The notes: a model not told the origin generated them from the letters alone. A stretch of DNA of 64,000 bases from Algoriphagus hitonicola (GCF_900113375.1 NZ_FOPC01000004.1:248001-312000); one strand, 5' to 3'; counted from the first letter of the stretch, positions 1-9,104 are shown. Translations and numbers: made by a program.

Positions 1-713
1 AATGAACCCGAAGCAAACTCAGAAGTAGCAGTTCCTACGCTGGGATTAGCCGCATTTTTAAGATTGATTACGCCTCCGTTTCCAGCACCATAGATACTTC
101 CTGATGGACCTTTGATGACTTCAGCAGTCCGGATATTGCTTAAGTCCAACAGGTTTAAAGCCGTCGTGCCATCCGGGGCGGTAATGGGCACCTCATTCCA
201 ATACACTTTGACATTTCTAACCCCAAAAGGAGCCCGAAGTGAACTCCCCCTGATAGAAACCCGATAACTTGCCGGTGCTCGTTCTTCAATGCGAATGCCC
301 GGTTTGGTATTGAAAGAGCTGACGATGGAAGTTTCATTAAATCGATTAAAATCCTGTTCTCCAATCAAACTGATGGAGGCAGATTGCTGAAGTAGAGGAC
401 GATCTGTTTCAAAGGCATTGACAGTAACGCCGGAGAGCGAAACACTTAGCGGAAAAAGATAAATCTCAGCGCTTTTGCTTTGGATTTCTTGTTCTACAGA
501 AGCATATCCTTCCTTAAAAAAAACCGCATCAAAATTGCCATCAATAGGAATGGTAGCCAGCCCATTTTGGTCAGAAAAATACTCCTGATCACCGACTCGG
601 ACCACTACTTCCGAAAGGGGTTTCAAGCTGATTCCATCCTGAATGAGAATTTTACGTTGAGAGAAGACTTCTAGACTGGACAATAAGGTCAAAAGCAGCA
701 ATAATTTTTTCAT
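1..713 (-). CDS. TonB-dependent outer-membrane receptor, N-terminal part (runs off the window)
   Basis: The minus strand is open from the ATG at 713 to the window edge, about 237 codons with no stop. It starts with a signal peptide (MKKLLLLLTLLSSLEVFSQ). A carboxypeptidase-regulatory-like beta-sandwich follows at about residues 20-95, then the TonB plug domain, with RVSIRGSSLRAPFG, ITAPDGTTALNLLDL and EVIKGPSGSIYGAGNGGVI typical of plug regions. The beta-barrel lies outside the window. Such receptors import ligands across the outer membrane using TonB energy; the plug style is closer to siderophore or cofactor receptors than to SusC, but the substrate cannot be read here. It is divergent from the fucosidase gene, with 134 bases between the starts. 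Confidence 0.9.
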   Translation of the reverse strand, partial: MKKLLLLLTLLSSLEVFSQRKILIQDGISLKPLSEVVVRVGDQEYFSDQNGLATIPIDGNFDAVFFKEGYASVEQEIQSKSAEIYLFPLSVSLSGVTVNAFETDRPLLQQSASISLIGEQDFNRFNETSIVSSFNTKPGIRIEERAPASYRVSIRGSSLRAPFGVRNVKVYWNEVPITAPDGTTALNLLDLSNIRTAEVIKGPSGSIYGAGNGGVINLKNAANPSVGTATSEFASGS

Positions 714-847
714 ACCCCGAAAATACATGCTTTCTGCTGTTTTGTTTTGAACTCTTTGATTGATGGGAAATATTATCCCTGAGCGCTGTCATTTTTTCCT
801 TTTCAAAATCAGTCATTTTTCATAGAATGCAGCTTCAAAACCCAGCT

Positions 848-2878
848 ATGAAAAATCTCTTCCCCCTTTCTTTTTTGCTTTTGTTTTCCTTTTGCCAAGA
901 AAAACCCGCCCCGCCCGAGCCGGTTTTTCCTATTCCGCATGAGCGGCAGATTGCCTGGCAGGAGCTCGAGTTTTACGGCTTTGTCCATTTCAATATGAAC
1001 ACCTTTTCGGACAGGGAATGGGGTTTTGGGGATGAAAAGCCTGAGCAATTTAATCCAACCGAATTGGATGCCCGGCAATGGGCACGCATTGCTAAAGAAG
1101 CTGGGATGAAGGGGCTTATTATCACTGCCAAGCATCATGACGGCTTTGTGCTTTGGCCCTCAGAATACACCGAACACTCGGTCAAGAACAGTCCTTGGCG
1201 GGATGGAAAAGGGGATTTGATTCAGGAATTTGTGGATGCCTGCCGAGAATATGGATTGAAAGTTGGGATTTATTACTCCCCATGGGACAGGAATCATCCG
1301 GACTATGGAAAGCCCGAATACATCACCTACATGCGGAATCAGTTGACCGAATTACTGAGCAATTATGGGGAAATATTCGAAGTTTGGTTTGATGGTGCCA
1401 ATGGAGGAGACGGCTGGTACGGCGGTGCCAATGAAGAACGAAAAGTGGACAAACTGACCTACTACGATTGGGAAAATACCCATGATTTGGTCAGAGAGCT
1501 TCAACCCAATGCTATGCTATTTTCGGATGCAGGCCCGGATGTGCGCTGGGTGGGCAATGAACATGGCTTTGCTTACGAAACCACTTGGTCTAATCTGATG
1601 CGGGATTCGGTTTATGCCGGTATGCCGGAGTTTTCTGAAAAATGGGCCACCGGTCAGGAAAATGGAACGCACTGGGTGCCGGCAGAATCCGATGTAAGTA
1701 TTCGTCCGGGCTGGTATTATCATCGCTATGAGGATCACAAGGTGAAAAGCCTTCCCGAACTGATGGAAATCTACTACAAAAGCATCGGGAGAAATTCTTC
1801 GTTGTTGATCAATTTTCCAGTGGATACCCGAGGACTAATCCATGAAAATGACGAAAAAGCCATCTTGAAAATGGCCGAAAAGATCCGGGAAGATTTTGCT
1901 GATAATTTTGTCAAAAGTGCTAAGATTTCTGCAAATACCGAACGAGGAACCGGATATGAAGCGGAGCTGGCGGCAGATGGGGATTATGAAACTTATTGGA
2001 CTGTTCCGGATGGAGAAAAGGAGGCATTTTTGGTGATCGATTTTGGGAAAGAAGTCAGCTTCAACCGACTGCTATTGCAGGAATATACGCCTTTGGGTCA
2101 GCGGGTGAAGGCATTTACTTTGGAGAAGCAAGTAAATGGAAGTTGGGAAAAAATAGCTGCGGGAACTACCATAGGCTATAAGCGAATTCTGCGTTTTGCG
2201 GATCAGACAGCACAAAAAATCAGGATTATGTTTGAAGACGTAAAAGCGATTCCGGTAATTTCTGAAATTGGGGTTTTCAATGCTCCAAAATTGCTTTTGG
2301 CTCCAGAGATTTCCCGAGATAAATCGGGTAGGGTAACCCTAACTGCTCCGGATGATGGACTTGAAATCTGGTACGGCTTGGACGAAGCTAAGCCCTCAAA
2401 GCGCTATTCAGAGCCCTTTCTAGTCGAAAAAGCGAGTACACTGGTAGTTATTTCCAAAGATCCCAAAACCGGAAATCAAAGTAATGTGTTGCGAAAGGAG
2501 TTAGTGCTGGCAAAAGAGAAGTGGAGAAGTGAAGCAGAGCGGGCCATCGATGAAAATCCGGGCACTTTTTTTACGGCCCAAAACAATGAACTAGTGGTGG
2601 ATTTGGGCGAAAAAATTCAGCTGACAGGATTTACTTATTTTCCGATGCAGGCCCGATATCCAAGTGGGCATATCACTCGATATTCATTTGCAATCAGTCA
2701 AGACGGCAAGAATTGGGAGCCCATTTCTGAGGGTGAATTTTCCAATGTGGTTAATAGCCCGATCGAACAGTTTGTTCGCCTTGAAGCTGTGGAAGCGCGA
2801 TGGATCAAATTAAAAGCCCTACAAACCGCAGATGGAAATGCTGCCACTGTCGGAGAGTTGGGAGTTCTGACCAAATAA
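848..2878 (+). CDS. Alpha-L-fucosidase, GH29, secreted lipoprotein with C-terminal discoidin-like domains
   Basis: Hydrolyses alpha-L-fucosides from glycans by a retaining mechanism. The start at 848 (not the ATG at 827) gives a lipoprotein signal ending LLLFSFC, so the enzyme is probably anchored facing the periplasm or cell surface. The GH29 barrel covers about residues 30-330, with HFNMNTF, ITAKHHDGF, KVGIYYSPWD and the nucleophile aspartate in EVWFDGANGG (about residue 182). After it come an F5/8 type C (discoidin) carbohydrate-binding-like domain (about 360-480), a short chitobiase C-terminal-like segment (EIWYGLDEAKPSKRY), and a second F5/8 C-like domain at the end. The next gene in the same direction starts 130 bases downstream, so a shared transcript is possible but not shown. 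Confidence 0.93.
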   Translation: MKNLFPLSFLLLFSFCQEKPAPPEPVFPIPHERQIAWQELEFYGFVHFNMNTFSDREWGFGDEKPEQFNPTELDARQWARIAKEAGMKGLIITAKHHDGFVLWPSEYTEHSVKNSPWRDGKGDLIQEFVDACREYGLKVGIYYSPWDRNHPDYGKPEYITYMRNQLTELLSNYGEIFEVWFDGANGGDGWYGGANEERKVDKLTYYDWENTHDLVRELQPNAMLFSDAGPDVRWVGNEHGFAYETTWSNLMRDSVYAGMPEFSEKWATGQENGTHWVPAESDVSIRPGWYYHRYEDHKVKSLPELMEIYYKSIGRNSSLLINFPVDTRGLIHENDEKAILKMAEKIREDFADNFVKSAKISANTERGTGYEAELAADGDYETYWTVPDGEKEAFLVIDFGKEVSFNRLLLQEYTPLGQRVKAFTLEKQVNGSWEKIAAGTTIGYKRILRFADQTAQKIRIMFEDVKAIPVISEIGVFNAPKLLLAPEISRDKSGRVTLTAPDDGLEIWYGLDEAKPSKRYSEPFLVEKASTLVVISKDPKTGNQSNVLRKELVLAKEKWRSEAERAIDENPGTFFTAQNNELVVDLGEKIQLTGFTYFPMQARYPSGHITRYSFAISQDGKNWEPISEGEFSNVVNSPIEQFVRLEAVEARWIKLKALQTADGNAATVGELGVLTK

Positions 2879-3008
2879 TCCTTGGTTTGAATCAACGCCT
2901 CAATCCTACGCCGATTAAAATGGATTCTTTCCGATCGGCTTGTTGAGCTGGGATTTTGAATAAAAAATCCCTACTTTTTGAATCAATTGCTTTAAAACCC
3001 AATAAGCC

Positions 3009-3569
3009 ATGAATAGAAGACACGCACTTAGGCATATCGCCCTGATTTCAGGGGGACTTGCTTTGATTCCCTCCTGCGATTTCAGTTCGGATGATATCCT
3101 CGCCGCTTACAAAAAATTGAAGGTAACGACCTCAGAAAAGGACCTTTTGGGAGTAGTCTCTGATACCATTATTCCTTCGGGAGAGATTAAAGGAGCGTTG
3201 GATATTGCTGTCCCTGATTTCATTCTCGTAATGGTCAATGACTGCATGGAAGAGTCCACTCAAGCTAGATTTATGGATGGATTGCGGGCATTTCCGGATT
3301 TTGCCGGAAAGAACTTCTCCAAGCTTTCCACCAAGGAAAGAGAAGAAAAAGTACTGGGGGGATTACGCTTGGAAGGTGAAAATGCTCCGGAAGATCAAAA
3401 ACTGAAGGATGTGAATTTTTTCCTCGCCACAACCAAACGACTCACGATCCAAGGCTATATGGCATCGGAATACATCCAAACCGAAGTGATTCCTTATTCC
3501 CTGATCCCCGGTGCCTACCAAGGCAAAGTATTAATCGCAGACATTCAAAAACCACGTATCAATGGCTAA
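3009..3569 (+). CDS. Gluconate 2-dehydrogenase subunit 3 family protein (small subunit of a periplasmic GMC dehydrogenase)
   Basis: This 186-residue protein starts with a twin-arginine type signal (MNRRHALRHIALISGG) that also carries a lipobox-like LIPSC. The body (SDTIIPSGEIKGALDIAVPDF) fits the small-subunit family of membrane-bound gluconate/sorbitol/glucoside dehydrogenases. In such enzymes the small subunit carries the Tat signal and takes the signal-less FAD subunit along as a hitch-hiker. Its stop overlaps the next gene by 8 bases (3562-3569), which fits a two-subunit enzyme. Known relatives include small subunits of fructose, gluconate and glucoside 3-dehydrogenases; the substrate here is not determined. 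Confidence 0.85.
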   Translation: MNRRHALRHIALISGGLALIPSCDFSSDDILAAYKKLKVTTSEKDLLGVVSDTIIPSGEIKGALDIAVPDFILVMVNDCMEESTQARFMDGLRAFPDFAGKNFSKLSTKEREEKVLGGLRLEGENAPEDQKLKDVNFFLATTKRLTIQGYMASEYIQTEVIPYSLIPGAYQGKVLIADIQKPRING

Positions 3570-5271
3570 TCTGAATCTCAAAAGTAAAGAAGAACGAACC
3601 TATCAAGCCATTGTCATCGGTTCAGGTATCAGTGGGGCTTGGGCCGCCAAGGAATTTTGTGACCTAGGCGTCAAAACCCTGATGCTGGAGCGCGGTCGAA
3701 ACGTGGAGCATATCAAAGATTACCCAACGACCAATATGCTTCCCCATGAATTTGAGCATCGAGGGCAGGTACCACATGAAATCCAAAAGGAAAATCCAGT
3801 GATCAGCCGCTGTTATGCGTTTCGGGAGGATGCCATGCATTTTTTTGTAAAAGACACGGAGCATCCTTATGTGCAGGAAAAGCCATTTGACTGGATTCGA
3901 GGCTATCAGGTGGGAGGAAAATCACTGCTTTGGGCCAGACAGGTGCAGCGCTGGTCGGACTTTGACTTTGAAGGGCCCGCTCGCGATGGCTTTGCAGTAG
4001 ACTGGCCGATTCGCTACAAGGATCTGGAAAAATGGTATAGCCATGTAGAAAAATTTGCCGGGGTCTCTGGAAATAGAGATGGTTTGGCTACGCTTCCAGA
4101 TGGGGAATTTTTACCCGGATATGAATTGAATGTGGTCGAAAAGTACTTTGCCGAGCAACTCAAAAAGAATTACGGTGGGGAGCGGCACATGATTTCAGCC
4201 CGTTGCGCTCATATCAACGGAAATTTGGATTTTTTTGCACAGCAAGGCCGGGCTCAATGTCAAAATCGAAACCTCTGTCAGCGGGGCTGTCCTTTTGGAG
4301 GATATTTTTCTTCCAATTCATCAACTATTCCCTGGGCCTTGAAGACAGGAAACCTCACCCTCAGACCGGATGCGGTCGTGCATTCCATCATTTATGATGA
4401 GGAAAAGGGCAAAGCTACCGGCGTGAGAATCATCGATCGCTTGACTAAAGAAATGGAGGAATTTTATGCCGATGTGATCTTTGTGAATGCTGCAGCTTTG
4501 AATACCAATGCGATTTTGCTGAATTCTACTTCCAGCCGATTCCCGAATGGACTTGGCAATGACAGCGGCCTACTTGGAAAATATGTAGCCTTTCATAATT
4601 ACCGAGCACGTGTTTCTGGAGAATACGAGGGTTTTGAAGAATACACTACCGCCGGAGGGCGCCCGACGAGCGGTTATTTCCCCAGATTCCGAAACGTGTA
4701 CAAGCAAGAGACGGACTTTCTTCGGGGCTATGCCGCCGGCTTCTCGGCTGGAAGAGGTGTTCGCACCAACACAGAAGGAGTCGGAATGGAACTAAAAAAC
4801 AATTTGCTTAACCCAGACCAATACGGCCCATGGTATGTGGGTTCGCATATGATGGGAGAGACGATTCCAAAAGAAAGCAACTACGTCGCCCTTGATCCCA
4901 ATCTCAAAGATGAGTGGGGCATGCCGCAGCTTAAAATATCCATAGATTACGATGATAATGATGAAAAAATGGTCAAGGATTACATCGAGCAAATGACGGA
5001 GATGTTTACCAAAGCCGGCTTTACCAATATCCGATCCAGTGACAGCAAGCAGGCTCCAGGTTTGGATATTCATGAGATGGGCGGGGTACGAATGGGCAAT
5101 GACCCCAAAACTTCGCTCCTCAATGCCCATCATCAGCTCCATGCCGTGCCCAATGTCTATGTGACCGACGGCGCATCAATGACTTCCACTTCCACTCAAA
5201 ATCCCTCGCTAACCTACATGGCTTTTGCAGCTAGAGCTGCGCATCATGCGGTGGCGGAGAGTAAGAAATAA
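3562..5271 (+). CDS. GMC-family FAD-dependent sugar/alcohol dehydrogenase, catalytic subunit
   Basis: Flavoprotein of 569 residues that oxidises an alcohol group, probably of a sugar. The dinucleotide-binding motif VIGSGISGAWAA sits at about residues 18-29. The GMC active-site pair is visible as His504 (DIHEMGGVRMG) and Asn547 (TSTQNPSLTYMAF). A cysteine-rich stretch QCQNRNLCQRGCPFGGY at about 235-250 is typical of the bacterial dehydrogenase branch. The protein has no signal peptide, as expected if the overlapping upstream subunit carries it through Tat. No cytochrome subunit gene follows directly, so the electron acceptor is unknown. The family includes glucoside 3-dehydrogenases, which make 3-keto-glycosides; that function here is inference. 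Confidence 0.88.
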   Translation: MANLNLKSKEERTYQAIVIGSGISGAWAAKEFCDLGVKTLMLERGRNVEHIKDYPTTNMLPHEFEHRGQVPHEIQKENPVISRCYAFREDAMHFFVKDTEHPYVQEKPFDWIRGYQVGGKSLLWARQVQRWSDFDFEGPARDGFAVDWPIRYKDLEKWYSHVEKFAGVSGNRDGLATLPDGEFLPGYELNVVEKYFAEQLKKNYGGERHMISARCAHINGNLDFFAQQGRAQCQNRNLCQRGCPFGGYFSSNSSTIPWALKTGNLTLRPDAVVHSIIYDEEKGKATGVRIIDRLTKEMEEFYADVIFVNAAALNTNAILLNSTSSRFPNGLGNDSGLLGKYVAFHNYRARVSGEYEGFEEYTTAGGRPTSGYFPRFRNVYKQETDFLRGYAAGFSAGRGVRTNTEGVGMELKNNLLNPDQYGPWYVGSHMMGETIPKESNYVALDPNLKDEWGMPQLKISIDYDDNDEKMVKDYIEQMTEMFTKAGFTNIRSSDSKQAPGLDIHEMGGVRMGNDPKTSLLNAHHQLHAVPNVYVTDGASMTSTSTQNPSLTYMAFAARAAHHAVAESKK

Positions 5272-5300
5272 AGGAAGAAGTCTAAAATCAGAAGTCTGAA

Positions 5301-5450
5301 AAAAAGGCTTGTCTCATAAATTGCTTTAATGTCAGGCTGAGCGGAGTCGAAGGCCATTTCTATCGTTTTGGTAAACATTTCGACTTCCTGCCTTTGCCGG
5401 CGAGGCAGGCGCTCAATGTGACAAACTTGACTTTAGAGACAACCTCTTTT
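5301..5450. mobile_element. MITE-like palindromic element with nested inverted repeats
   Basis: A non-coding segment of about 150 bases between convergent genes, bounded by imperfect inverted ends sharing TTGTCTC (5309-5315 and, inverted, 5436-5442). Inside, the arm GTCAGGCTGAGCGGAGTCGA (5331-5350) is answered by an inverted arm 5380-5422. That second arm is interrupted by another palindrome, CCTGCC (5387-5392) against GGCAGG (5404-5409) around GCCGGC. The ends resemble the gaggctgtctc-type termini seen in Bacteroidota transposons, and the inner arm resembles REP-like units common in this phylum. It has no transposase, so it would be non-autonomous. Confidence 0.55.
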
Positions 5451-5461
5451 ATTTTTTCCTC

Positions 5462-5905
5462 CTATTCATTAGGATGATTTTTCATCCATTGGTCCACGGA
5501 CCATTTTCCTGATCCTAAAATCAAGAAAACAACTAACAAGATCAATACGATCAATGATAGCCAAAATTCCAGATTATTGGCTACCGAAAGAAAGCCCTGC
5601 TGGACATTGACAAAGAAGACGGCAATGAAGAGAATGGGAAGCTGAAAAATAATTGCAAAGCGGGTAACCAACCCAATGGCGATTAAAAACCCTCCTACCA
5701 AATGAGCAAAGGCTACATAATGAGCAATGCCCAAATTGAAAAATTGAAGCTCTGAATCCTGCATGAGGCGGAGTAGCGCGTCCGTGTTTGAGATAAATAA
5801 TATTCCTTTGTATAAAATAACAAGACCTAATGCAATCCGGAGAATATCAATCCACTTTGGGTGGTGAGTATCTCCCCAATGTTCGATTTTTGTGATAATA
5901 TTCAT
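5462..5905 (-). CDS. DoxX family integral membrane protein
   Basis: A 147-residue protein with four hydrophobic segments (around residues 20-40, 60-80, 85-105 and 112-132) and the DoxX-type first helix with an arginine (IDILRIALGLVILYKGILF). The family is found in respiratory quinone oxidases and in many uncharacterised inner-membrane proteins linked to redox or stress. It stands alone, convergent with the GMC gene and divergent from glycyl-tRNA synthetase. Its physiological role cannot be told from the sequence. Confidence 0.85.
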   Translation of the reverse strand: MNIITKIEHWGDTHHPKWIDILRIALGLVILYKGILFISNTDALLRLMQDSELQFFNLGIAHYVAFAHLVGGFLIAIGLVTRFAIIFQLPILFIAVFFVNVQQGFLSVANNLEFWLSLIVLILLVVFLILGSGKWSVDQWMKNHPNE

Positions 5906-6124
5906 GGCATATGGGTTTATTTACCAATAAGTTACGAATTTTTATAGAAAAATGGTGAATAAAACAACAGTATATCGAACTGGGAAAAGTTCAGAGAAAA
6001 AAATCTAAACCAACCTCACAAAAAAGGGATTAGAATAATTTTTTGGGAAATCCGGTCATTTCCGTTGTAATCAAATCTTTTCCTATTTCCTCCAAATCAA
6101 TTTGTTTCCTTAATTTTACGACCT

Positions 6125-7591
6125 ATGGCAAAGACAGCAACACCGGCGGAAAACGCCCAATTAAAAGATATAATCGGCCATGCCAAAGAGTATGGCTTTG
6201 TGTACCCGAGTTCGGAAATCTACGACGGCCTGCAGGCAGTTTATGACTATGGCGCCTACGGAGTCGAATTGAAAAATAACCTCAAGCGACTTTGGTGGGA
6301 AACGATGACCCGCGTTCATGAGAATATTGTGGGAATCGATGCATCCATTTTTATGCACCCGACGACTTGGAAAGCTTCCGGTCACGTGGATTCCTTCAAT
6401 GACCCCATGATTGATAACAAGGACAGCAAAAAACGCTATCGTGCCGACGTGCTGGTCGAGGAACATGCCGCCAAATTGGAAAAGGAGGGAAAAGCAGAAG
6501 AAGCCAAGCAACTCACTGCAGCGTTGGCGCGATTGCTGGAAGCGGAAGACTTGGCTGGCGTTCGTGATTTGATCGTGAATACTGGTATCTCTTGTCCCAT
6601 CAGCGGCACAACCAACTGGACCGATGTACGTCAGTTCAACTTGATGTTTTCTACTCAAGTAGGGTCTGTTGCGGAAGATTCTTCTACGATTTATTTGAGA
6701 CCTGAAACTGCTCAGGGGATTTTTGTGAACTTTCTCAATGTGCAGAAAACTGCCCGGATGAAGGTTCCTTTTGGCATCGCCCAAATCGGGAAAGCTTTCC
6801 GAAATGAAATCGTAGCCCGTCAGTTTATTTTTCGTATGCGGGAATTTGAACAGATGGAGATGCAGTTTTTCGTGCGTCCTGGTACGGAGTTGGATTGGTA
6901 CAAGCAATGGTCAGAAACCCGAATGAACTGGCATTTGGCCTTGGGTACGCCTGCGGAAAAACTAAGAAAGCATGACCATGAGAAATTGGCGCACTATGCG
7001 AATGCCGCGATGGATATTGAATATGAATTCCCCTTTGGATTTAAGGAAGTGGAAGGAATTCACTCTAGAACAGACTTTGACCTGAAGTCCCATCAGGAAT
7101 TTTCTAAAAAGAAGCAGCAATACTTCGATCCTGAGGTCAATCAAAATTACATTCCTTATGTCATCGAGACTTCGATCGGAGCGGATCGCTTATTTTTGTT
7201 GACGCTTTGCAATGCCTACACGGAAGAAAAATCAGAGGAGAAAAGCAGAACCTATTTGAAATTCCACCCAGCCATTGCTCCGGTTAAGGCTGCGATTTTG
7301 CCTTTGACCAAAAAGGATGGTTTACCTGAAAAGGCCAAGGAAATCGTGGATTTGCTCAAATACGATTTCAACATTATTTATGAGGATGCAGCCTCTATCG
7401 GAAAGCGCTATGCGAGACAAGATTTGATCGGAACGCCATTCTGTATCGCTGTGGATCATCAGACTTTGGAAGACAATACTGTCACCATTCGTCATCGGGA
7501 TACCACGGAGCAGGAGCGTGTGGCGATTGCCGATTTGCATGGCAGAATCGCGGAGGCGACGAGCTTTAGACGAATTTTTGAGAAGATTTGA
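6125..7591 (+). CDS. glyS: Glycyl-tRNA synthetase (alpha2, class II)
   Basis: Charges tRNA-Gly with glycine using ATP in the cytoplasm. The 488-residue length fits the single-chain bacterial/eukaryotic-type enzyme of Bacteroidota, not the split alpha/beta form. Visible class II features include the N-terminal YGFVYPSSEIYDGL and YDYGAYGVELKNNLKRLWW, motif 2 (FGIAQIGKAFRNEI followed by RMREFEQMEMQFF) and motif 3 (IETSIGADRLFLLTL). The C-terminal anticodon-binding domain covers about residues 385-488. The ATG at 6125 follows an AT-rich leader with no evident Shine-Dalgarno sequence. Confidence 0.97.
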   Translation: MAKTATPAENAQLKDIIGHAKEYGFVYPSSEIYDGLQAVYDYGAYGVELKNNLKRLWWETMTRVHENIVGIDASIFMHPTTWKASGHVDSFNDPMIDNKDSKKRYRADVLVEEHAAKLEKEGKAEEAKQLTAALARLLEAEDLAGVRDLIVNTGISCPISGTTNWTDVRQFNLMFSTQVGSVAEDSSTIYLRPETAQGIFVNFLNVQKTARMKVPFGIAQIGKAFRNEIVARQFIFRMREFEQMEMQFFVRPGTELDWYKQWSETRMNWHLALGTPAEKLRKHDHEKLAHYANAAMDIEYEFPFGFKEVEGIHSRTDFDLKSHQEFSKKKQQYFDPEVNQNYIPYVIETSIGADRLFLLTLCNAYTEEKSEEKSRTYLKFHPAIAPVKAAILPLTKKDGLPEKAKEIVDLLKYDFNIIYEDAASIGKRYARQDLIGTPFCIAVDHQTLEDNTVTIRHRDTTEQERVAIADLHGRIAEATSFRRIFEKI

Positions 7592-7897
7592 TAGCTGCGT
7601 TAGCTGTTAGTGAAGATAGCGGCAGTGGGTCTTTTAAAAGGTTTGATTTTTTGTGAGTGTGGACACTCACAAAGGCAGGGAGCGGCGGAGATGACCGATG
7701 AAAAAAGCCTTGAGATTTAATTTCTCAGGGCTTTTTGGTTTTTTATGCCTCCGTGAGTGTCTCACCCACGGAAACGTACTCTGAAGGCTTGAGTTATTTT
7801 TCGGATTGCTCCCGATGGCTATCGAGGATCCAACGAAAGGACCTCGGAATTGCAAATTCCGAGGAGCTGGAGGAACTGGAATTTTATAATTCTGAAT
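7592..7897. repeat. Intergenic cluster of palindromic repeats around a terminator
   Basis: This 306-base gap has no gene. Two related palindromes, 7651-7672 (TTGTGAGTGT paired with ACACTCACAA) and 7746-7772 (related TCCGTGAGTG arm), are inverted copies of each other and flank a terminator hairpin at 7701-7736. Further on, CCTCGGAATT (7842-7851) pairs with AATTCCGAGG (7855-7864) around a GCA loop. The segment 7850-7867 matches 17 of 18 bases at 9029-9046, on the other side of the broken GH43 gene. A degenerate CCCGATGGCTATCG palindrome sits at about 7811-7824. These look like REP-type extragenic elements. Confidence 0.6.
7701..7736. terminator. Bidirectional rho-independent terminator between glyS and the GH43 remnant
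   Basis: A-tract, then a stem AAGCC-TTGAGA against TCTCAGGGCTT with a short AT loop, then a T-tract. Both flanking genes point towards it. Confidence 0.6.
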
Positions 7898-8917
7898 TTA
7901 TTCGATCGGATTAGCAGCGACACCCTCAAAAGTCATTTGAATAGGCTTGATCGTTCCATTTTCGTTGAACTCCATCACATCTATGCAAGTCACCCGATGA
8001 TCCCGGTCTTCATTGGGAATGGGTCGGCGATGATAGACCATGTACCAATCATCCGAACCGGGCTTCTGAATGGCGGAATTGTGCCCCGCCCCTGTTGCGA
8101 TGCTGTCTTTTTCTAAGATCGTTCCGATCCGCTCAAAGGGCCCAGTCGGTTTATCAGCCATTGCGTAGGCCACTTTGTAGCTCTCATTGGTCCAGCCACC
8201 TTCGGACCACATCAGGTAGTAAATCCCCTTTCTTAAAAACATAAAAGGACCTTCCACATAGCCTTCGGGGGTGATTTCGTGAAACAGCTACCCATCTTCC
8301 CAAGGCTCAAACCCGGTAAAATCCGCATTGAGTTTTCCCAGATTACAGTGTCCCCAACCTCCGTAGAAGAAATAATGGGTGCCATCCACATCTTTGAATA
8401 CAAACTGATCTATTGGCTGCGCTCCATGATAAAAGTCCGATAACAGCGGTTCGCCCAAGTAATCCTGGAATGGACCGCCGGGATTGTCCGCTACAGCAAT
8501 TCCGATTCCTCCAAAGTGATTGATGTCATTATTGGGATCGTAGCCAGGCCGCTCGGGGGTTTGGATATCATTTGCGGAGAAAAAAAGAAAGTATTTTCCA
8601 TCCTTTTCGATAGCCGCCGGTGCCCACATCGCTTGTCGGGCCCATTTGATAGCAGCGGTATCAAGAATTCGTTCGTGCTTTTCCCATGTCACTAAGTCTT
8701 TGGAGGAGAAAGCATCAAAATGGAGCTGATCTTCATATCGGGCTGAAAAAGTGGGGTAAATCCAGTACTCATCCCCAAAAACCACTCCCTCCGGATCAGC
8801 ATACCAACCTTCGAAAATCGGGTTTCCGGAGAGTTGGGGAGGAGAATTCTGAGTTTCCGATTTGGGGGAGCAAGCCAGCGTGAGAATTAAGAAAAAGGCG
8901 AACAGATTTGATTTCAT
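7898..8917 (-). pseudogene. GH43 family glycoside hydrolase lipoprotein, interrupted by an in-frame TAG
   Basis: The reading frame from the ATG at 8917 (lipoprotein signal MKSNLFAFFLILTLACSPK) to the stop at 7898 is one GH43-type five-bladed propeller, broken by TAG at 8290-8288. Both halves are in the same frame with no missing bases: EPWEDG, stop, LFHEITPEGY, EGPFMFLRKG. The first half holds the general base aspartate (EGWYADPEG) and the pKa-modulating aspartate (AQPIDQF). The general acid glutamate (VEGPF) lies after the stop, so the truncated product should be inactive. Intact relatives are beta-xylosidases or arabinofuranosidases. One base change from a lysine, glutamine or glutamate codon explains it; a sequencing error or readthrough cannot be excluded. 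Confidence 0.85.
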
Positions 8918-9028
8918 AGCAGAATAGGTTGGATGCCTAAAAATAAGAGAAATCAATGGAGAAAAGTAATTCTTTGCTGTTGGAGATTTGATCATTCTTC
9001 AAATTCAAAAGCTATAGTTTTTTTCGGG

Positions 9029-9046
9029 TTGCAAATTCCAAGGAGC
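9029..9046. repeat. Second copy of an 18-base repeat flanking the GH43 remnant
   Basis: TTGCAAATTCCAAGGAGC here and TTGCAAATTCCGAGGAGC at 7850-7867 differ at one position, in the same orientation. Confidence 0.5.
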
Positions 9047-9052
9047 CTAGGC

Positions 9053-9086
9053 AAAAAAATCCCCCTTCGGTGAGGAAGAGGGATTT
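9053..9086 (-). terminator. Terminator after the orphan lipoprotein gene
   Basis: Read on the minus strand, a stem AAATCCCTCTT against AAGGGGGATTT with a short loop is followed by a run of T. It lies 20 bases past the stop of the gene ending at 9105. Confidence 0.7.
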
Positions 9087-9104
9087 GAATATAATTAGGT
9101 GAGA

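Noticed and set aside
6161-6907. A 248-codon open frame on the minus strand inside glyS
   Set aside because: It is antisense to a fully conserved synthetase, has no recognisable domain, and mirrors codon bias of the plus-strand gene.
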